Below are positions 30,103-38,705 of a stretch of DNA of 64,000 nucleotides, in pieces (position 1 is the first letter of the stretch; the number at the start of each line of letters is the position of its first letter). Location of the stretch: contig FWXP01000001.1 in assembly GCA_900176545.1 (NCBI GenBank), positions 496,001-560,000 on the forward strand, given 5' to 3'. The notes under the pieces were generated by a model. That model searched no databases, was not told the DNA's origin, and was given only the letters and a program-made list of their open reading frames with translations. A program made the position numbers and the translations under genes. Source of the stretch: Oscillospiraceae bacterium. GTDB taxonomy: Bacteria > Bacillota > Clostridia > Saccharofermentanales > Saccharofermentanaceae.

Positions 30103-31668
30103 TTAAAAGAGCGGTGCCACCAGTCTTAGGAGCGACTGTACCACCCTGATCATTCCTTTCTGCCTTACATTATACTTCGAAGTGACGTCTTCCGACCTCT
30201 CGAAAGTATTTAAAAGATCCTGCTTGATATCTGCTATGGCAGGTACTTTATAGAGGAGCACACCATTCTCGAAATGGTGATACAGACTCCTGAAATCAAG
30301 ATTAATGGTACCACAAGTGGCAACCTTATCGTCTGATATGCACAGCTTCGCATGGCAAAAACCGGGAGTAAACTCATATATCTTCACACCGGAAGCTATG
30401 AGCTCGGCATAATATGACCTTGTAGTCTGATAGATTATCTTCTTATCCGGCTTTCCGGGTGTCACTATCCTTACATCAACACCCCTCTTAGCGGCATTCT
30501 GCATTGCACGCTTGAGTTCATCCGAAATAATGAGATACGGTGTTATGAACCATACATACTTATTGCTTGCGTTGATGATGTTGATATAGACATTCTCGCC
30601 CATAGGTTCATCGTCGATAGGATTATCGGCATAAGGATGAACGATACCTTCAGCCTTGATATCAGTACCGTCATATGAGAAGAACTTTGCGGCATCCTCG
30701 TCGCTCCTTATCTTACGAAGCGAATTCCACATCTCAAGGAACATGGCCGTCAATGATCTGACGGCGCCTCCGCGCAACATGATCCCCGCGTCCTTCCATT
30801 CACCATACGGATGGGTGATATTAAAGTACTCGTTGGCGATATTATACCCGCCCGTAAATCCTACCTTGCCGTCAATAACGGTGATCTTCCTGTGATCCCT
30901 GTTATTGATGAAGAGATTGAAGAAAGGCATTATCGGATTAAATGCCCTGCACTTTATACCGTGAGCCTCCATTCTCTTTATGAAGTCATGATTTATGAAT
31001 ACGAAGCTTCCGAGGTCATCGTAGAGTATCCTTACATCTACACCTGCTTCCGCTCTCTCAAAGAGTGCCAGCTTCAGGTCTTCGAATGATTCCTTATCCT
31101 CTATCGCATGATACTCCAGAAAGATAAATTCCTGAGCCTTCTTTACTTCTTCCACCTGTCTTCTGATACCTTCTGCGGCATCGGCAAAGTAAGTGATCTC
31201 CGTATCCTTATAAGCAGGAAACTTACAATGATTCTGAAGATAGACCATATTACCGGAAGCCGAAGGATCTTCGGATCGTATCTCGCTCAAGGTATCGTCG
31301 GAAACGGTCAGGAACTTTCCGGTGAGATTCTTATAGTTCTCGAACCTCTTCTTCATCATCAATGTGTTGGACATAGCTTCAGACAACAGAATGAACAATA
31401 CACCTATTACTGGAGCTATGAGTATCAATATCATCGTAGGCGCCTTGAAGGACATATTGGTCTCATTCTCGTTTATCGCGATGACCAATATGACCGCAAA
31501 TACGCTTATGACGATATTTATCACCGGATACTGCTGAGTGAGCCTGGTAACTAAGACTAATACCCAAAAGAACTGTATAAGCAGCAGAAGGACGGCCATA
31601 AGGATCCGTCCTACGCTGTTCTTTATCGAAGTCTTTTTCTCACGCGGCTCGTATCGGCTCTTATCCAT
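30103..31668 (-). CDS. cls: Cardiolipin synthase
   Basis: Membrane phospholipase D-type enzyme that makes cardiolipin from phosphatidylglycerol. The 521 residues have three N-terminal hydrophobic segments (about 16-100) and two HKD motifs: NNRDHRKITVIDGKVGFTGGYN and FCHAKLCISDDKVATCGTIN. The first motif reads H-R-K and the second H-A-K, both intact. Its ATG overlaps the aminopeptidase stop by one base. Confidence 0.95.
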   Translation of the reverse strand: MDKSRYEPREKKTSIKNSVGRILMAVLLLLIQFFWVLVLVTRLTQQYPVINIVISVFAVILVIAINENETNMSFKAPTMILILIAPVIGVLFILLSEAMSNTLMMKKRFENYKNLTGKFLTVSDDTLSEIRSEDPSASGNMVYLQNHCKFPAYKDTEITYFADAAEGIRRQVEEVKKAQEFIFLEYHAIEDKESFEDLKLALFERAEAGVDVRILYDDLGSFVFINHDFIKRMEAHGIKCRAFNPIMPFFNLFINNRDHRKITVIDGKVGFTGGYNIANEYFNITHPYGEWKDAGIMLRGGAVRSLTAMFLEMWNSLRKIRSDEDAAKFFSYDGTDIKAEGIVHPYADNPIDDEPMGENVYINIINASNKYVWFITPYLIISDELKRAMQNAAKRGVDVRIVTPGKPDKKIIYQTTRSYYAELIASGVKIYEFTPGFCHAKLCISDDKVATCGTINLDFRSLYHHFENGVLLYKVPAIADIKQDLLNTFERSEDVTSKYNVRQKGMIRVVQSLLRLVAPLF

Positions 31669-33089
31669 CAGATATTCTCGATAAATGCCTTATATGCAAG
31701 ATATGTATAGTAAATATCTATCTTTGATATTACCTCATAAGGTGCGTGCATAGACCATACGGGTACGCCGGCATCTATAACGTTCATACCGTGCTTAGCC
31801 ATATATGCGGAGATCGTTCCGCCGCCGCCTGCATCTACCTTACCCAGCTCACCTGTCTGCCAGGGAATGGAATTCTTGTCGAATACTGATACGATCTCGG
31901 CAACAAAGTCACCGGTTGCTTCATTCGTACCTGACTTACCTCTAGCACCTACATACTTCTCGAGCTTGATTCCCTTTGACATATAAGCTGTATTCCTTGA
32001 ATCGGACACAGAAGCATACTTGGGATCGAAAGCATTCGATACATCCGTAGAGAGCATCTTGGATGCTGCGATAGCCTTACGGTATGTAAGAAGATCAAAA
32101 GTGCCCTTATTTGTCTTAGCAAGAAGCTCCATAAGGAAGTTCTCATAAAGAACGGACTGGGCACCGGAATTCGCATAAGATCCGATCTCTTCCTTATCTG
32201 TAAGCATCGTTACACATGTCTTGGAAGGTCTCTCCTGTGTAAGAAGAGCTGTAAGTGCGGGATAAGCGCACACCTTGTCATCGTGGCCGTATGCGGCGAT
32301 AAATGCTCTGTCAAATCCCAGATCCCTTGCCTTCATGGCAGGAACGATCTCGATCTCGCCTGTAACAAAATCCTTCTCGACGATACCGTAGTTATCGTTT
32401 AAGTACTTAAGCACATAAGCCTTATAAGGCTCCTTCTCTGCATCCTTTAAGGGCATACCGCCGATAACGACATTAAGGTCCTCACCGGAGATGAACTCGG
32501 AAGCGTTCTTCTTCATCTGCTCATTGCCCAGATGAGGAAGAAGATCAGTGATATAGAAGATAGGATCCTCATCCTTCTCACCTATCGTGATCTTGTGCTT
32601 AACACCGTCCTTGGTAAAGATAACGCCGTGGATAGCAAGAGGGATAGTTGTCCACTGATACTTCTTGATACCGCCATAGTAATGAGTCTTAAAGTAAGCA
32701 GCTTCAGCGTCCTCATATACGGGATTGGGCTTCAAGTCGAGCCTGGGAGAATCGATATGTGCACCCAGGATATTGATCCCCTCGGATACGGGCTTCTTAC
32801 CGATAACTGCAAGGACAAGTCCCTTATCCTTAATGGATGAGAATACCTTATCGCCTGCCTTCAATGTCTTCTTGGACTCAATATCCACAAATCCGAGATC
32901 CGTTGCTGCCTCGATAGCATTCTCAACGAACTCTCTTTCAGTCTTGGAGATATCAAGGAAAGCCTTGTACTCCTCGGCATAGTTCATGCAAGCTTCAAGG
33001 TCGTCCTTGCTGATATCTTTATAGAGATTAGGGAATTCTGCAAAGAGTTCTTTGGACTCCTTACTCTTCTTAGTCTTTTTTTCTGCCAT
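31668..33089 (-). CDS. M18 family aspartyl/leucyl aminopeptidase
   Basis: Cytosolic dinuclear-zinc aminopeptidase of 473 residues. The family motifs are HIDSPRLDLKPNP (metal His and Asp), TDKEEIGSYANSGAQS (catalytic Glu) and the C-terminal MHAPYEVISKIDIYY with the last metal His. It is preceded by TGAGGTGATCGATTT, a strong ribosome binding site. It is the first gene of the series running to murD and divergent from the PHP phosphatase gene. Confidence 0.95.
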   Translation of the reverse strand: MAEKKTKKSKESKELFAEFPNLYKDISKDDLEACMNYAEEYKAFLDISKTEREFVENAIEAATDLGFVDIESKKTLKAGDKVFSSIKDKGLVLAVIGKKPVSEGINILGAHIDSPRLDLKPNPVYEDAEAAYFKTHYYGGIKKYQWTTIPLAIHGVIFTKDGVKHKITIGEKDEDPIFYITDLLPHLGNEQMKKNASEFISGEDLNVVIGGMPLKDAEKEPYKAYVLKYLNDNYGIVEKDFVTGEIEIVPAMKARDLGFDRAFIAAYGHDDKVCAYPALTALLTQERPSKTCVTMLTDKEEIGSYANSGAQSVLYENFLMELLAKTNKGTFDLLTYRKAIAASKMLSTDVSNAFDPKYASVSDSRNTAYMSKGIKLEKYVGARGKSGTNEATGDFVAEIVSVFDKNSIPWQTGELGKVDAGGGGTISAYMAKHGMNVIDAGVPVWSMHAPYEVISKIDIYYTYLAYKAFIENI

Positions 33090-33168
33090 AAATCGATCAC
33101 CTCAATTCATTTATTCTCAATTATGATAACATTATTAAAAGAAAATACTAACAACATTGAGGATAAAT

Positions 33169-33966
33169 ATGTTTACAGATACACATAATCACACATGCCA
33201 CTATTCACCTGATGCCAAGCAGACTATAGATGAGCTCGTTACCGCAGCCAAGCAGCAGAATATCGTAGTTGTTGCCGTAACGGAACACTACGAATACGAT
33301 AACCCGGATCCTAACGACAACATCCAGACATTCGATATAGATTCATATGCCAAGGATTTCAAGGAATGGAAAGCAAAATATAACGACATAACCCTTCTCA
33401 TGGGCATCGAATTCGGTTATCAGACACATACGGCAAAGACCATAGACGAGATAGCGGCCAAGTACGATTTCGACACTGTGGTACTCAGCAACCACCTCTT
33501 CAGAGGCGTAGATCTCTACTACAGCAAAGATGCATACAAACTTCCTGCAAACATAAGGCACAAGGAATATATGAGCGTAGTAGCCGAGATGGCTGAAAAG
33601 TGCGATAACTACACGGTCATCGCTCACTACGACTACTGCAGCAAGTACGATCAGGAGACCAACCGCATAGCACTCTACGAGGACTGCCCCAAGGAATTCG
33701 ACAGACTATTCGAAGTCATCATCGCCAAGGAAAAGGCACTTGAGATAAACACCGCCACTTCCATAAGACGAGGCCTCATGCCCGATCCTGAAGTCTTCAA
33801 GCGCTATGTAGCCATGGGAGGCAAGCTCATAACGTTCGCATCAGATGCACATGTCAGCGACAACCTCGGCAGAAAGAAAGAAGAATTCATAGAATTCGCC
33901 AAATCATGCGGCATCAAAGAAGCCTGCTACTTCAAGGATAAGAAGCCTGTTATCTATAGCCTTTAA
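33169..33966 (+). CDS. PHP-domain histidinol-phosphatase-type phosphoesterase
   Basis: A 265-residue PHP metal-dependent phosphatase. The motifs are DTHNHTCHYSPDAKQ at the N-terminus, VTEHYEY (about 39-45), the GIEFGY segment, and the late ASDAHVSDNLG. It resembles the HisK family, which hydrolyses histidinol phosphate, but no his genes are adjacent. The start is the ATG at 33169 with GAGG eight bases upstream; the TTG at 33157 is unsupported. Confidence 0.88.
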   Translation: MFTDTHNHTCHYSPDAKQTIDELVTAAKQQNIVVVAVTEHYEYDNPDPNDNIQTFDIDSYAKDFKEWKAKYNDITLLMGIEFGYQTHTAKTIDEIAAKYDFDTVVLSNHLFRGVDLYYSKDAYKLPANIRHKEYMSVVAEMAEKCDNYTVIAHYDYCSKYDQETNRIALYEDCPKEFDRLFEVIIAKEKALEINTATSIRRGLMPDPEVFKRYVAMGGKLITFASDAHVSDNLGRKKEEFIEFAKSCGIKEACYFKDKKPVIYSL

Positions 33967-34001
33967 GTACTATTAATGGTGCTATCCGACACACATACAT
34001 A

Positions 34002-34010
34002 TGCTATATT
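34002..34010 (+). promoter_or_regulatory. Extended -10 promoter of toxin copy A
   Basis: TGCTATATT gives an extended -10. No good -35 is visible. The predicted start near 34017 puts GAGGTACTACC at the extreme 5' end of the mRNA. The same element is present in copy B. Confidence 0.6.
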
Positions 34011-34048
34011 GATACCCTGAGGTACTACCTTAGCGGTAGGCGGTTTGC

Positions 34049-34077
34049 CCTCGATCCCCACTATCGGAGATTGGAGG
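34049..34077 (+). promoter_or_regulatory. SD-sequestering hairpin, toxin copy A
   Basis: The 5' arm CCTCGATCCCC (34049-34059) pairs with the 3' arm GGAGATTGGAGG (34066-34077), leaving one bulged G and one C-A mismatch. The 3' arm contains the GGAGG ribosome binding site, so the hairpin would block toxin translation. Copy B keeps every stem base and changes only the loop. Confidence 0.7.
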
Positions 34078-34085
34078 TGATGCAT

Positions 34086-34172
34086 ATGACAGACTATGAG
34101 ATCTTGAGCGTTGTGCTTACGATTGCACTACTGATCGTTGCTATACTTAACCTTGTAAAAAAGGCAAAGTAA
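34086..34172 (+). CDS. Type I toxin peptide (holin-like, TxpA/Fst-like), copy A
   Basis: A 28-residue peptide beginning MTDYEILSVVL and ending NLVKKAK: a short charged N-terminus, one hydrophobic helix of about 17 residues and a basic tail. This is the layout of membrane-active type I toxins of Gram-positive bacteria annotated as putative holin-like toxins. GGAGG stands eight bases before the ATG; an in-frame ATG six bases earlier overlaps the ribosome binding site. It is faced by an antisense RNA over its 3' end. Membrane depolarisation is the expected activity by family analogy only. Confidence 0.8.
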   Translation: MTDYEILSVVLTIALLIVAILNLVKKAK

Positions 34173-34252
34173 AACCGCCCCTGTCCTGCAAGATGTGAGC
34201 GGTCTTATACTAACCATCTGAGGGCACCGTCTACTGGTAGTGCCTCTTGTTC
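34165..34252 (-). ncRNA. Antisense antitoxin RNA, copy A
   Basis: Predicted transcript of about 85 bases from the promoter at 34259-34287. It first forms a GAGGCAC...GTGCCTC-type hairpin (34246-34220). It then forms a terminator stem GCGGT/ACCGC (34203-34174) with Ts after it, and ends over the last codons of the toxin gene. The architecture (convergent RNAs overlapping at the 3' end) is that of txpA/RatA and bsrG/SR4 type systems. Boundaries are inferred from promoter and terminator positions. Confidence 0.7.
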
Positions 34253-34258
34253 ATCTGA

Positions 34259-34287
34259 ATTCTAACACTGCGCTATATGGCAGTCAA
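34259..34287 (-). promoter_or_regulatory. Promoter of antisense RNA, copy A
   Basis: Minus strand TTGACT (34287-34282), exactly 17 bases, TAGAAT (34264-34259). It is stronger by eye than the toxin promoter, as expected for an unstable antitoxin RNA made in excess. Confidence 0.8.
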
Positions 34288-34370
34288 TCATCCGAAGCCA
34301 ACCATCCACAACGACCGGTTCGGGATAACTTTTCAGTACGATTAATGGTGCTATCCGACACTCCCATATA

Positions 34371-34379
34371 TGCTATATT
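34371..34379 (+). promoter_or_regulatory. Extended -10 promoter of toxin copy B
   Basis: TGCTATATT, identical to copy A and 369 bases from it. Confidence 0.6.
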
Positions 34380-34417
34380 GATACCCTGAGGTACTACCTT
34401 AGCGGTAGGCGGTTTGC

Positions 34418-34446
34418 CCTCGATCCCCACTACTGGAGATTGGAGG
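34418..34446 (+). promoter_or_regulatory. SD-sequestering hairpin, toxin copy B
   Basis: Same stem as copy A, with loop ACTACT instead of ACTATC. The GGAGG of the ribosome binding site is in the 3' arm. Confidence 0.7.
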
Positions 34447-34454
34447 TGATGCAT

Positions 34455-34541
34455 ATGACAGACTATGAGATCTTGAGCGTTGTGCTTACGATTGCACTGC
34501 TGATCGTTGCTATACTTAACCTTGTAAAAAAGGCAAATTAA
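34455..34541 (+). CDS. Type I toxin peptide (holin-like, TxpA/Fst-like), copy B
   Basis: A 28-residue peptide identical to copy A except that the last residue is Asn instead of Lys; one further base change is silent. It has the same GGAGG and spacing. Retention of an intact ORF in both copies suggests both are functional. Its 3' end is covered by its own antisense RNA. Confidence 0.8.
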   Translation: MTDYEILSVVLTIALLIVAILNLVKKAN

Positions 34542-34618
34542 AACCGCCCTTCCCGTCCAAAGTCAGAGCGGTTTAAACCAACTTACTGAGGGCACCGTCT
34601 ACTGGTAGTGCCTCATAT
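34534..34618 (-). ncRNA. Antisense antitoxin RNA, copy B
   Basis: As copy A: hairpin at 34614-34588, terminator stem AAACCGC/GCGGTTT (34574-34541), about 80-85 bases in all. The upstream gene on this strand is rarA, and no terminator is visible between them, so rarA read-through could add antisense RNA. Confidence 0.7.
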
Positions 34619-34624
34619 ATTTAG

Positions 34625-34653
34625 ATTCTAACACTGCGCTATATGGCAGTCAA
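34625..34653 (-). promoter_or_regulatory. Promoter of antisense RNA, copy B
   Basis: Minus strand TTGACT (34653-34648), 17 bases, TAGAAT (34630-34625), identical to copy A. Confidence 0.8.
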
Positions 34654-34664
34654 CGAGAACCGTT

Positions 34665-35981
34665 TCAGTCCTTCTCTGTATTCTTCCTAACGTAGTCGAG
34701 GTACTCTGAGATCTTCTTCTCGTAGCCGATATCGGTAGGATCGTAGTATGTCTTGCCTAGTGTTGCATCCGTCATATACTGTTGCTTGACTATATGTCCC
34801 GGGAAGTCATGAGGATACTTATAACCTACCTTATAGCCAAGCTCCTCCATACCTTCGACTGGTGCATTTCTAAGATGCATGGGAACATGTCCCGTATCGC
34901 CTGAACGTGCATCCTCAAGAGCAGCATCTACAGCCAGATAAGCCGCATTAGACTTAGGAGAGGATGCTACGAGGATACATGCTTCAGCAAGAGGGATCCG
35001 TGCTTCCGGCATACCAACTGCCATAGCAGTCTGATAAGCGGCTACTGCCACCAATAGAGCATTGGGATTAGCAAGTCCTACATCTTCAGCCGCGCAGATC
35101 ATGATACGGCGAGCCAGAAATTCGATATCCTCACCGCCTGCAAGAGCGCGTGCAAGATAAAGAATTGCAGCATCAGGATCAGATCCTCGCATGGACTTGA
35201 TCATGGCGCTTATATTGTCGTAATGGCTCTCTCCGTCCTTATCGAAGAGCACCACCTTATTCTGCATGCAGTCGCTTACTACTTCATCCGTTATAACGAT
35301 ATTGCCTTCCTTATCAGGCGATGTAGTTATGACAGCAAGCTCAAACGCCTTAAGGGCATTTCTTGCATCGCCGCCCGAGAGCATAGCGATCCTCTTTAAG
35401 GTATCGTCCGATACTATAACTGAGATATTACCGTATCCGCGCTCCTTATCGGTAACCGCATTCTTGAGGATAGTGATTATATTCTCATCAGTAAGAGACT
35501 TCAGCTGCAGGACCGTTGATCGCGATACAAGAGCCTTATTCACCTCAAAGAAAGGGTTCTCGGTAGTAGCTCCTACAAGGATGACCGTTCCGTCCTCAAC
35601 GTACGGAAGAAGAGCATCCTGCTGAAGCTTATTAAATCGATGTATCTCATCGATAAAGAGAACCGTTCTCTTCCCTTCGGAAGTGAATGGATTAGTAGCA
35701 TCGGCAATGACATTCTTGATGTCACCTACACCTGCTGTAACGGCATTAAGGCGCGCGAACTTAGACGACGTGCGATTGGCGATTATTCGTGCAAGAGCGG
35801 TCTTGCCTGTTCCCGGAGGGCCAAAAAGGATGACTGAGGACAGTCTGTCTGCCTCAATCATCCTTCTTAACATTTTTCCTTTACCGATTATGTGCTCCTG
35901 TCCGATATACTCATCGAGATCCCTCGGAGCCATACGATAAGCCAAAGGCTGTCTTGAATTATTATCTTCAAAACCGTCCAT
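34665..35981 (-). CDS. rarA: Replication-associated recombination protein RarA (MgsA)
   Basis: AAA+ ATPase of the RarA/WRNIP1 family that acts at stalled replication forks with SSB. The 438 residues contain Walker A GPPGTGKT (54-61), Walker [20 protein letters not shown], sensor [11 protein letters not shown] and the C-terminal tetramerisation domain with [21 protein letters not shown]. Its ATG overlaps the glyA stop by one base, so it is coupled to glyA. Confidence 0.96.
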   Translation of the reverse strand: MDGFEDNNSRQPLAYRMAPRDLDEYIGQEHIIGKGKMLRRMIEADRLSSVILFGPPGTGKTALARIIANRTSSKFARLNAVTAGVGDIKNVIADATNPFTSEGKRTVLFIDEIHRFNKLQQDALLPYVEDGTVILVGATTENPFFEVNKALVSRSTVLQLKSLTDENIITILKNAVTDKERGYGNISVIVSDDTLKRIAMLSGGDARNALKAFELAVITTSPDKEGNIVITDEVVSDCMQNKVVLFDKDGESHYDNISAMIKSMRGSDPDAAILYLARALAGGEDIEFLARRIMICAAEDVGLANPNALLVAVAAYQTAMAVGMPEARIPLAEACILVASSPKSNAAYLAVDAALEDARSGDTGHVPMHLRNAPVEGMEELGYKVGYKYPHDFPGHIVKQQYMTDATLGKTYYDPTDIGYEKKISEYLDYVRKNTEKD

Positions 35982-37225
35982 TACTTAAGGTCAGGATAGA
36001 TAGGATACTTAGCTGTAAGAGCAGCTACACGATCGATAACTTCCTGCTTCCTGTTCTCGTAGTCGAAGATGCAGATGGAGATAAGATCAGCGATCTCAAC
36101 CATATCCTCTTCCTTCATGCCGCGAGCCGTAACAGCAGGTGTACCGATACGTACGCCGGATGTAACGAAAGGCTTCTCGGGATCGAAAGGAATAGTATTC
36201 TTGTTAGCTGTGATGTTGCACTCGTCGAGACGGAGCTGGAGTTCCTTACCTGTAATGCCTGTACCTCTAAGGTCGATGAGCATGAGATGGTTATCCGTAC
36301 CGCCGGAAACAAGGTTAACGTTTCTCTCAAGGAGAGCCTCGGACATAGCCTTAGCGTTCTTGATGATGCCGTTAGCATACTCTCTGAACTCAGGAGAAAG
36401 AGCTTCCTTGAATGCAACTGCCTTAGCTGCGATGATGTGCATAAGAGGACCGCCCTGCTGTCCGGGGAATACGGAAGAGTTGATCTTCTTAGCAAGCTCC
36501 TCATCATTTGTCATGATGACACCGCCACGAGGTCCGCGAAGTGTCTTATGTGTTGTAGTTGTTGTGATGTGAGCGTAAGGAACGGGATTGGGGTGAAGGC
36601 CTGCAGCAACAAGTCCTGCGATGTGAGCCATATCTACGAAGAGATAAGCGCCAACCTCGTCTGCGATCTCACGGAACTTCTTGAAGTCGATGATCCTGGG
36701 ATAAGCAGAAGCACCTGCAACGATAACCTTAGGCTTGCACTCGAGAGCCTTAGCTCTTACTGCCTCATAATCGATAAGGCTTGTCTTCTCATCTACCTGA
36801 TAGAACTCGGAATGATATGTTCTACCGGATACATTGAGCTTCATACCGTGTGTAAGGTGACCGCCGTGTGAAAGATCCATACCGAGGATCGTATCACCGG
36901 GCTCAAGGATAGCGAAGTAAACAGCTGTATTAGCCTGTGCACCGGAGTGAGGCTGAACATTAGCGTACTTAGCACCGAAAAGCTGCTTCAATCTGTCGAT
37001 AGCGAGCTGCTCAACGATATCAACATACTCACAACCGCCGTAATATCTCTTTCCGGGATATCCTTCAGCGTACTTATTAGTAAGAACAGAACCTGCAGCC
37101 TCAAGAACTGCTTCTGTTACGATATTCTCTGATGCGATAAGCTCGATCTTGTCTCTCTGTCTGCCAAGCTCCTGGCAAATAGCTGAGTAGATCTCGGGAT
37201 CTTCGGCCTTGATATGGTCATACAT
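35981..37225 (-). CDS. glyA: Serine hydroxymethyltransferase
   Basis: PLP enzyme interconverting serine and glycine while charging tetrahydrofolate with a one-carbon unit. The 414 residues have normal length, with the PLP lysine in [14 protein letters not shown] and the N-terminal [17 protein letters not shown] and [12 protein letters not shown] signatures. The ribosome binding site GGAGGTAATCACC is strong. It is followed by rarA, and larC lies 53 bases upstream on the same strand. Confidence 0.98.
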   Translation of the reverse strand: MYDHIKAEDPEIYSAICQELGRQRDKIELIASENIVTEAVLEAAGSVLTNKYAEGYPGKRYYGGCEYVDIVEQLAIDRLKQLFGAKYANVQPHSGAQANTAVYFAILEPGDTILGMDLSHGGHLTHGMKLNVSGRTYHSEFYQVDEKTSLIDYEAVRAKALECKPKVIVAGASAYPRIIDFKKFREIADEVGAYLFVDMAHIAGLVAAGLHPNPVPYAHITTTTTHKTLRGPRGGVIMTNDEELAKKINSSVFPGQQGGPLMHIIAAKAVAFKEALSPEFREYANGIIKNAKAMSEALLERNVNLVSGGTDNHLMLIDLRGTGITGKELQLRLDECNITANKNTIPFDPEKPFVTSGVRIGTPAVTARGMKEEDMVEIADLISICIFDYENRKQEVIDRVAALTAKYPIYPDLK

Positions 37226-37278
37226 AGGTGATTACCTCCAAATAAACAATTGCTCTCCTATATTAATAAATATGGCAA

Positions 37279-38523
37279 TTAAAAGCAACCGTTTATCTTT
37301 GCCCGAAGCTCGGGGATAGCCATACCCGTAGCGTCACATATCGCCTTGAGGCTCTCGTATTCGGGGTATCTTCTAACGCTGCCGTCAGGAAGGACAACTG
37401 TCTTCATCCTGACCTGACCGAACTCGGTCGTGACTATATCTTCATATCTCTTGAGGACCGAACGCTCCATAGAGCATCTTCTGATGCCGATAGTAGTCGT
37501 ATTCTTGAAGAGCACAGCCTCCAGCGCTTCCCTCTTATCTTCCGTACAAATAACGACTATCTCATAGCCGGGACGGGACTTCTTCATAAAAACCGGCGCG
37601 AAATGCACCTCCCTGGCACCTGCGGCATACAAAAGTTCCATGACATATCCCAGTTCTTCTGCGGGGCAGTCATCTATATCAGTCTCGATCTTAACTACAG
37701 TATCGTTATCGCTTCCTGCAGAAGGCGTTATCTCCATTATCCTGAGCATGGAAGGTACTTCATATTCCCTCTTACCTGCTCCTATACCGATCTTATCGAT
37801 GGTAAACTTGGAAGGAAGAACAGAGGATGTACGAATGGCTGCAGCGATGGCAGCTCCCGTAGGTGTAACGAGCTCTCCCTGAACACCTGATATCATTAGG
37901 TCAAGACCATTGTCCTTAACGATATTAACAACAGCAGGTACAGGAACTGACAATATGCCGTGCTGACACCTTACCGTACCGGTACCTTCGGTAAGCGAAG
38001 GGACAATGACTTCATCGACATCAAGGCTGTCAAAGAGGACAGCCGCGGATACTATATCAACGATGGAATCAACAGCTCCCACCTCATGGAAATGAACCTC
38101 CTCAAGAGGTATACCGTGAGCCTTTGCTTCAGCTGAAGCGATGATATCCAATATCTTGTATGCGATATCCTTAGCAGAAGACGTCATATCGGCATGAGAG
38201 ATTATATGCTTTATCCCCGAAGGAGTACTGTGCTCATGATGATGGTGATGATGTTCACCGTCATGGGAATGACCATGATCGTGACCATGAAGATACTCCA
38301 TATCGTGATCATGGTTCTCATGTTCCTTATCAAGGATCACATCAAAATCACAAGCCTTGATCCCCGACTTAGTGACATCTGATATCTTAATCTCAAATCC
38401 GGATACCGGAAGGCTCTTGAGAGCTTTATCAAGAGAAGCTCTGTCTGCACCCAGATCCAGGAGTGCTGCAACGAACATATCGCCGCTGATACCGCTTGTA
38501 CATTCCAGATATAAAGTACTCAT
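37279..38523 (-). CDS. larC: Nickel insertion protein LarC
   Basis: CTP-dependent nickel insertase that completes the nickel-pincer nucleotide cofactor of lactate racemase and related enzymes. The 414 residues start with the diagnostic LECTSGISGDMFVAALLDLGA and contain EVHFHEVGAVDSIVDIV. A His-rich metal-binding stretch covers residues 68-98. Unlike some lactobacilli, it is encoded as one uninterrupted frame without the programmed frameshift. LarB is encoded at 41.5-42.2 kb; LarE and LarA are not in the window. Confidence 0.93.
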   Translation of the reverse strand: MSTLYLECTSGISGDMFVAALLDLGADRASLDKALKSLPVSGFEIKISDVTKSGIKACDFDVILDKEHENHDHDMEYLHGHDHGHSHDGEHHHHHHEHSTPSGIKHIISHADMTSSAKDIAYKILDIIASAEAKAHGIPLEEVHFHEVGAVDSIVDIVSAAVLFDSLDVDEVIVPSLTEGTGTVRCQHGILSVPVPAVVNIVKDNGLDLMISGVQGELVTPTGAAIAAAIRTSSVLPSKFTIDKIGIGAGKREYEVPSMLRIMEITPSAGSDNDTVVKIETDIDDCPAEELGYVMELLYAAGAREVHFAPVFMKKSRPGYEIVVICTEDKREALEAVLFKNTTTIGIRRCSMERSVLKRYEDIVTTEFGQVRMKTVVLPDGSVRRYPEYESLKAICDATGMAIPELRAKINGCF

Positions 38524-38550
38524 ACTATTCCCCTTTAAGCATTTGAACTA

Positions 38551-38579
38551 ATTATACAGAACTATAACGCGGCATTGAA
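38551..38579 (-). promoter_or_regulatory. Candidate promoter of larC
   Basis: Minus strand TTCAAT (38579-38574), 17-base spacer, TATAAT (38556-38551), with AAAGGGG before the start. Confidence 0.6.
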
Positions 38580-38649
38580 CCGGAGCAATCAAGATATTAA
38601 GAGTGAGACATAGAAAAACAGCCGGATGAACAATAAAGTTATATTTCAC

Positions 38650-38684
38650 TACAAAAACAGCGGCTGATATAAACAGCCGCTGTC
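38650..38684 (-). terminator. Terminator of the SleB-like gene
   Basis: Perfect ten-pair stem ACAGCGGCTG/CAGCCGCTGT (38657-38683) followed on the minus strand by TTTTTG. Confidence 0.92.
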
Positions 38685-38705
38685 ATTATAGATCGTAAGA
38701 TATGA

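Larger units (their letters stand above)
33967..34334 (+). repeat. Toxin-antitoxin cassette repeat, copy A
   Basis: First unit of a direct tandem duplication with a 369-base period. The promoter, 5' UTR, toxin ORF, the 27-base hairpin at 34220-34246 and the antisense promoter are nearly identical to copy B. The loop of the antisense terminator and the outer spacer have diverged. There is no transposase or terminal repeat, so this is a duplication of a functional unit rather than a mobile element. Confidence 0.9.
34336..34664 (+). repeat. Toxin-antitoxin cassette repeat, copy B
   Basis: Second unit of the duplication, ending at the rarA stop. Compared with copy A, the 5' UTR differs only in the hairpin loop, and the toxin ORF differs by one silent base and by the last codon. 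The antisense terminator loop is largely different. Confidence 0.9.

Noticed and set aside
35954-36871. 305-codon open frame on the plus strand opposite glyA and the rarA start
   Set aside because: It is an antisense shadow of a highly conserved gene. Its composition is Cys/Ser/Leu-rich without any domain pattern, and no ribosome binding site is present.
37226-37278. Glycine riboswitch or other leader upstream of glyA
   Set aside because: Only 53 bases separate glyA from larC. I see a ribosome binding site but no aptamer-like pairing.
38230-38330. Repetitive CAT/ATG-rich DNA suggesting a simple repeat
   Set aside because: It encodes the histidine-rich metal-binding stretch of LarC and is explained by codon repetition.
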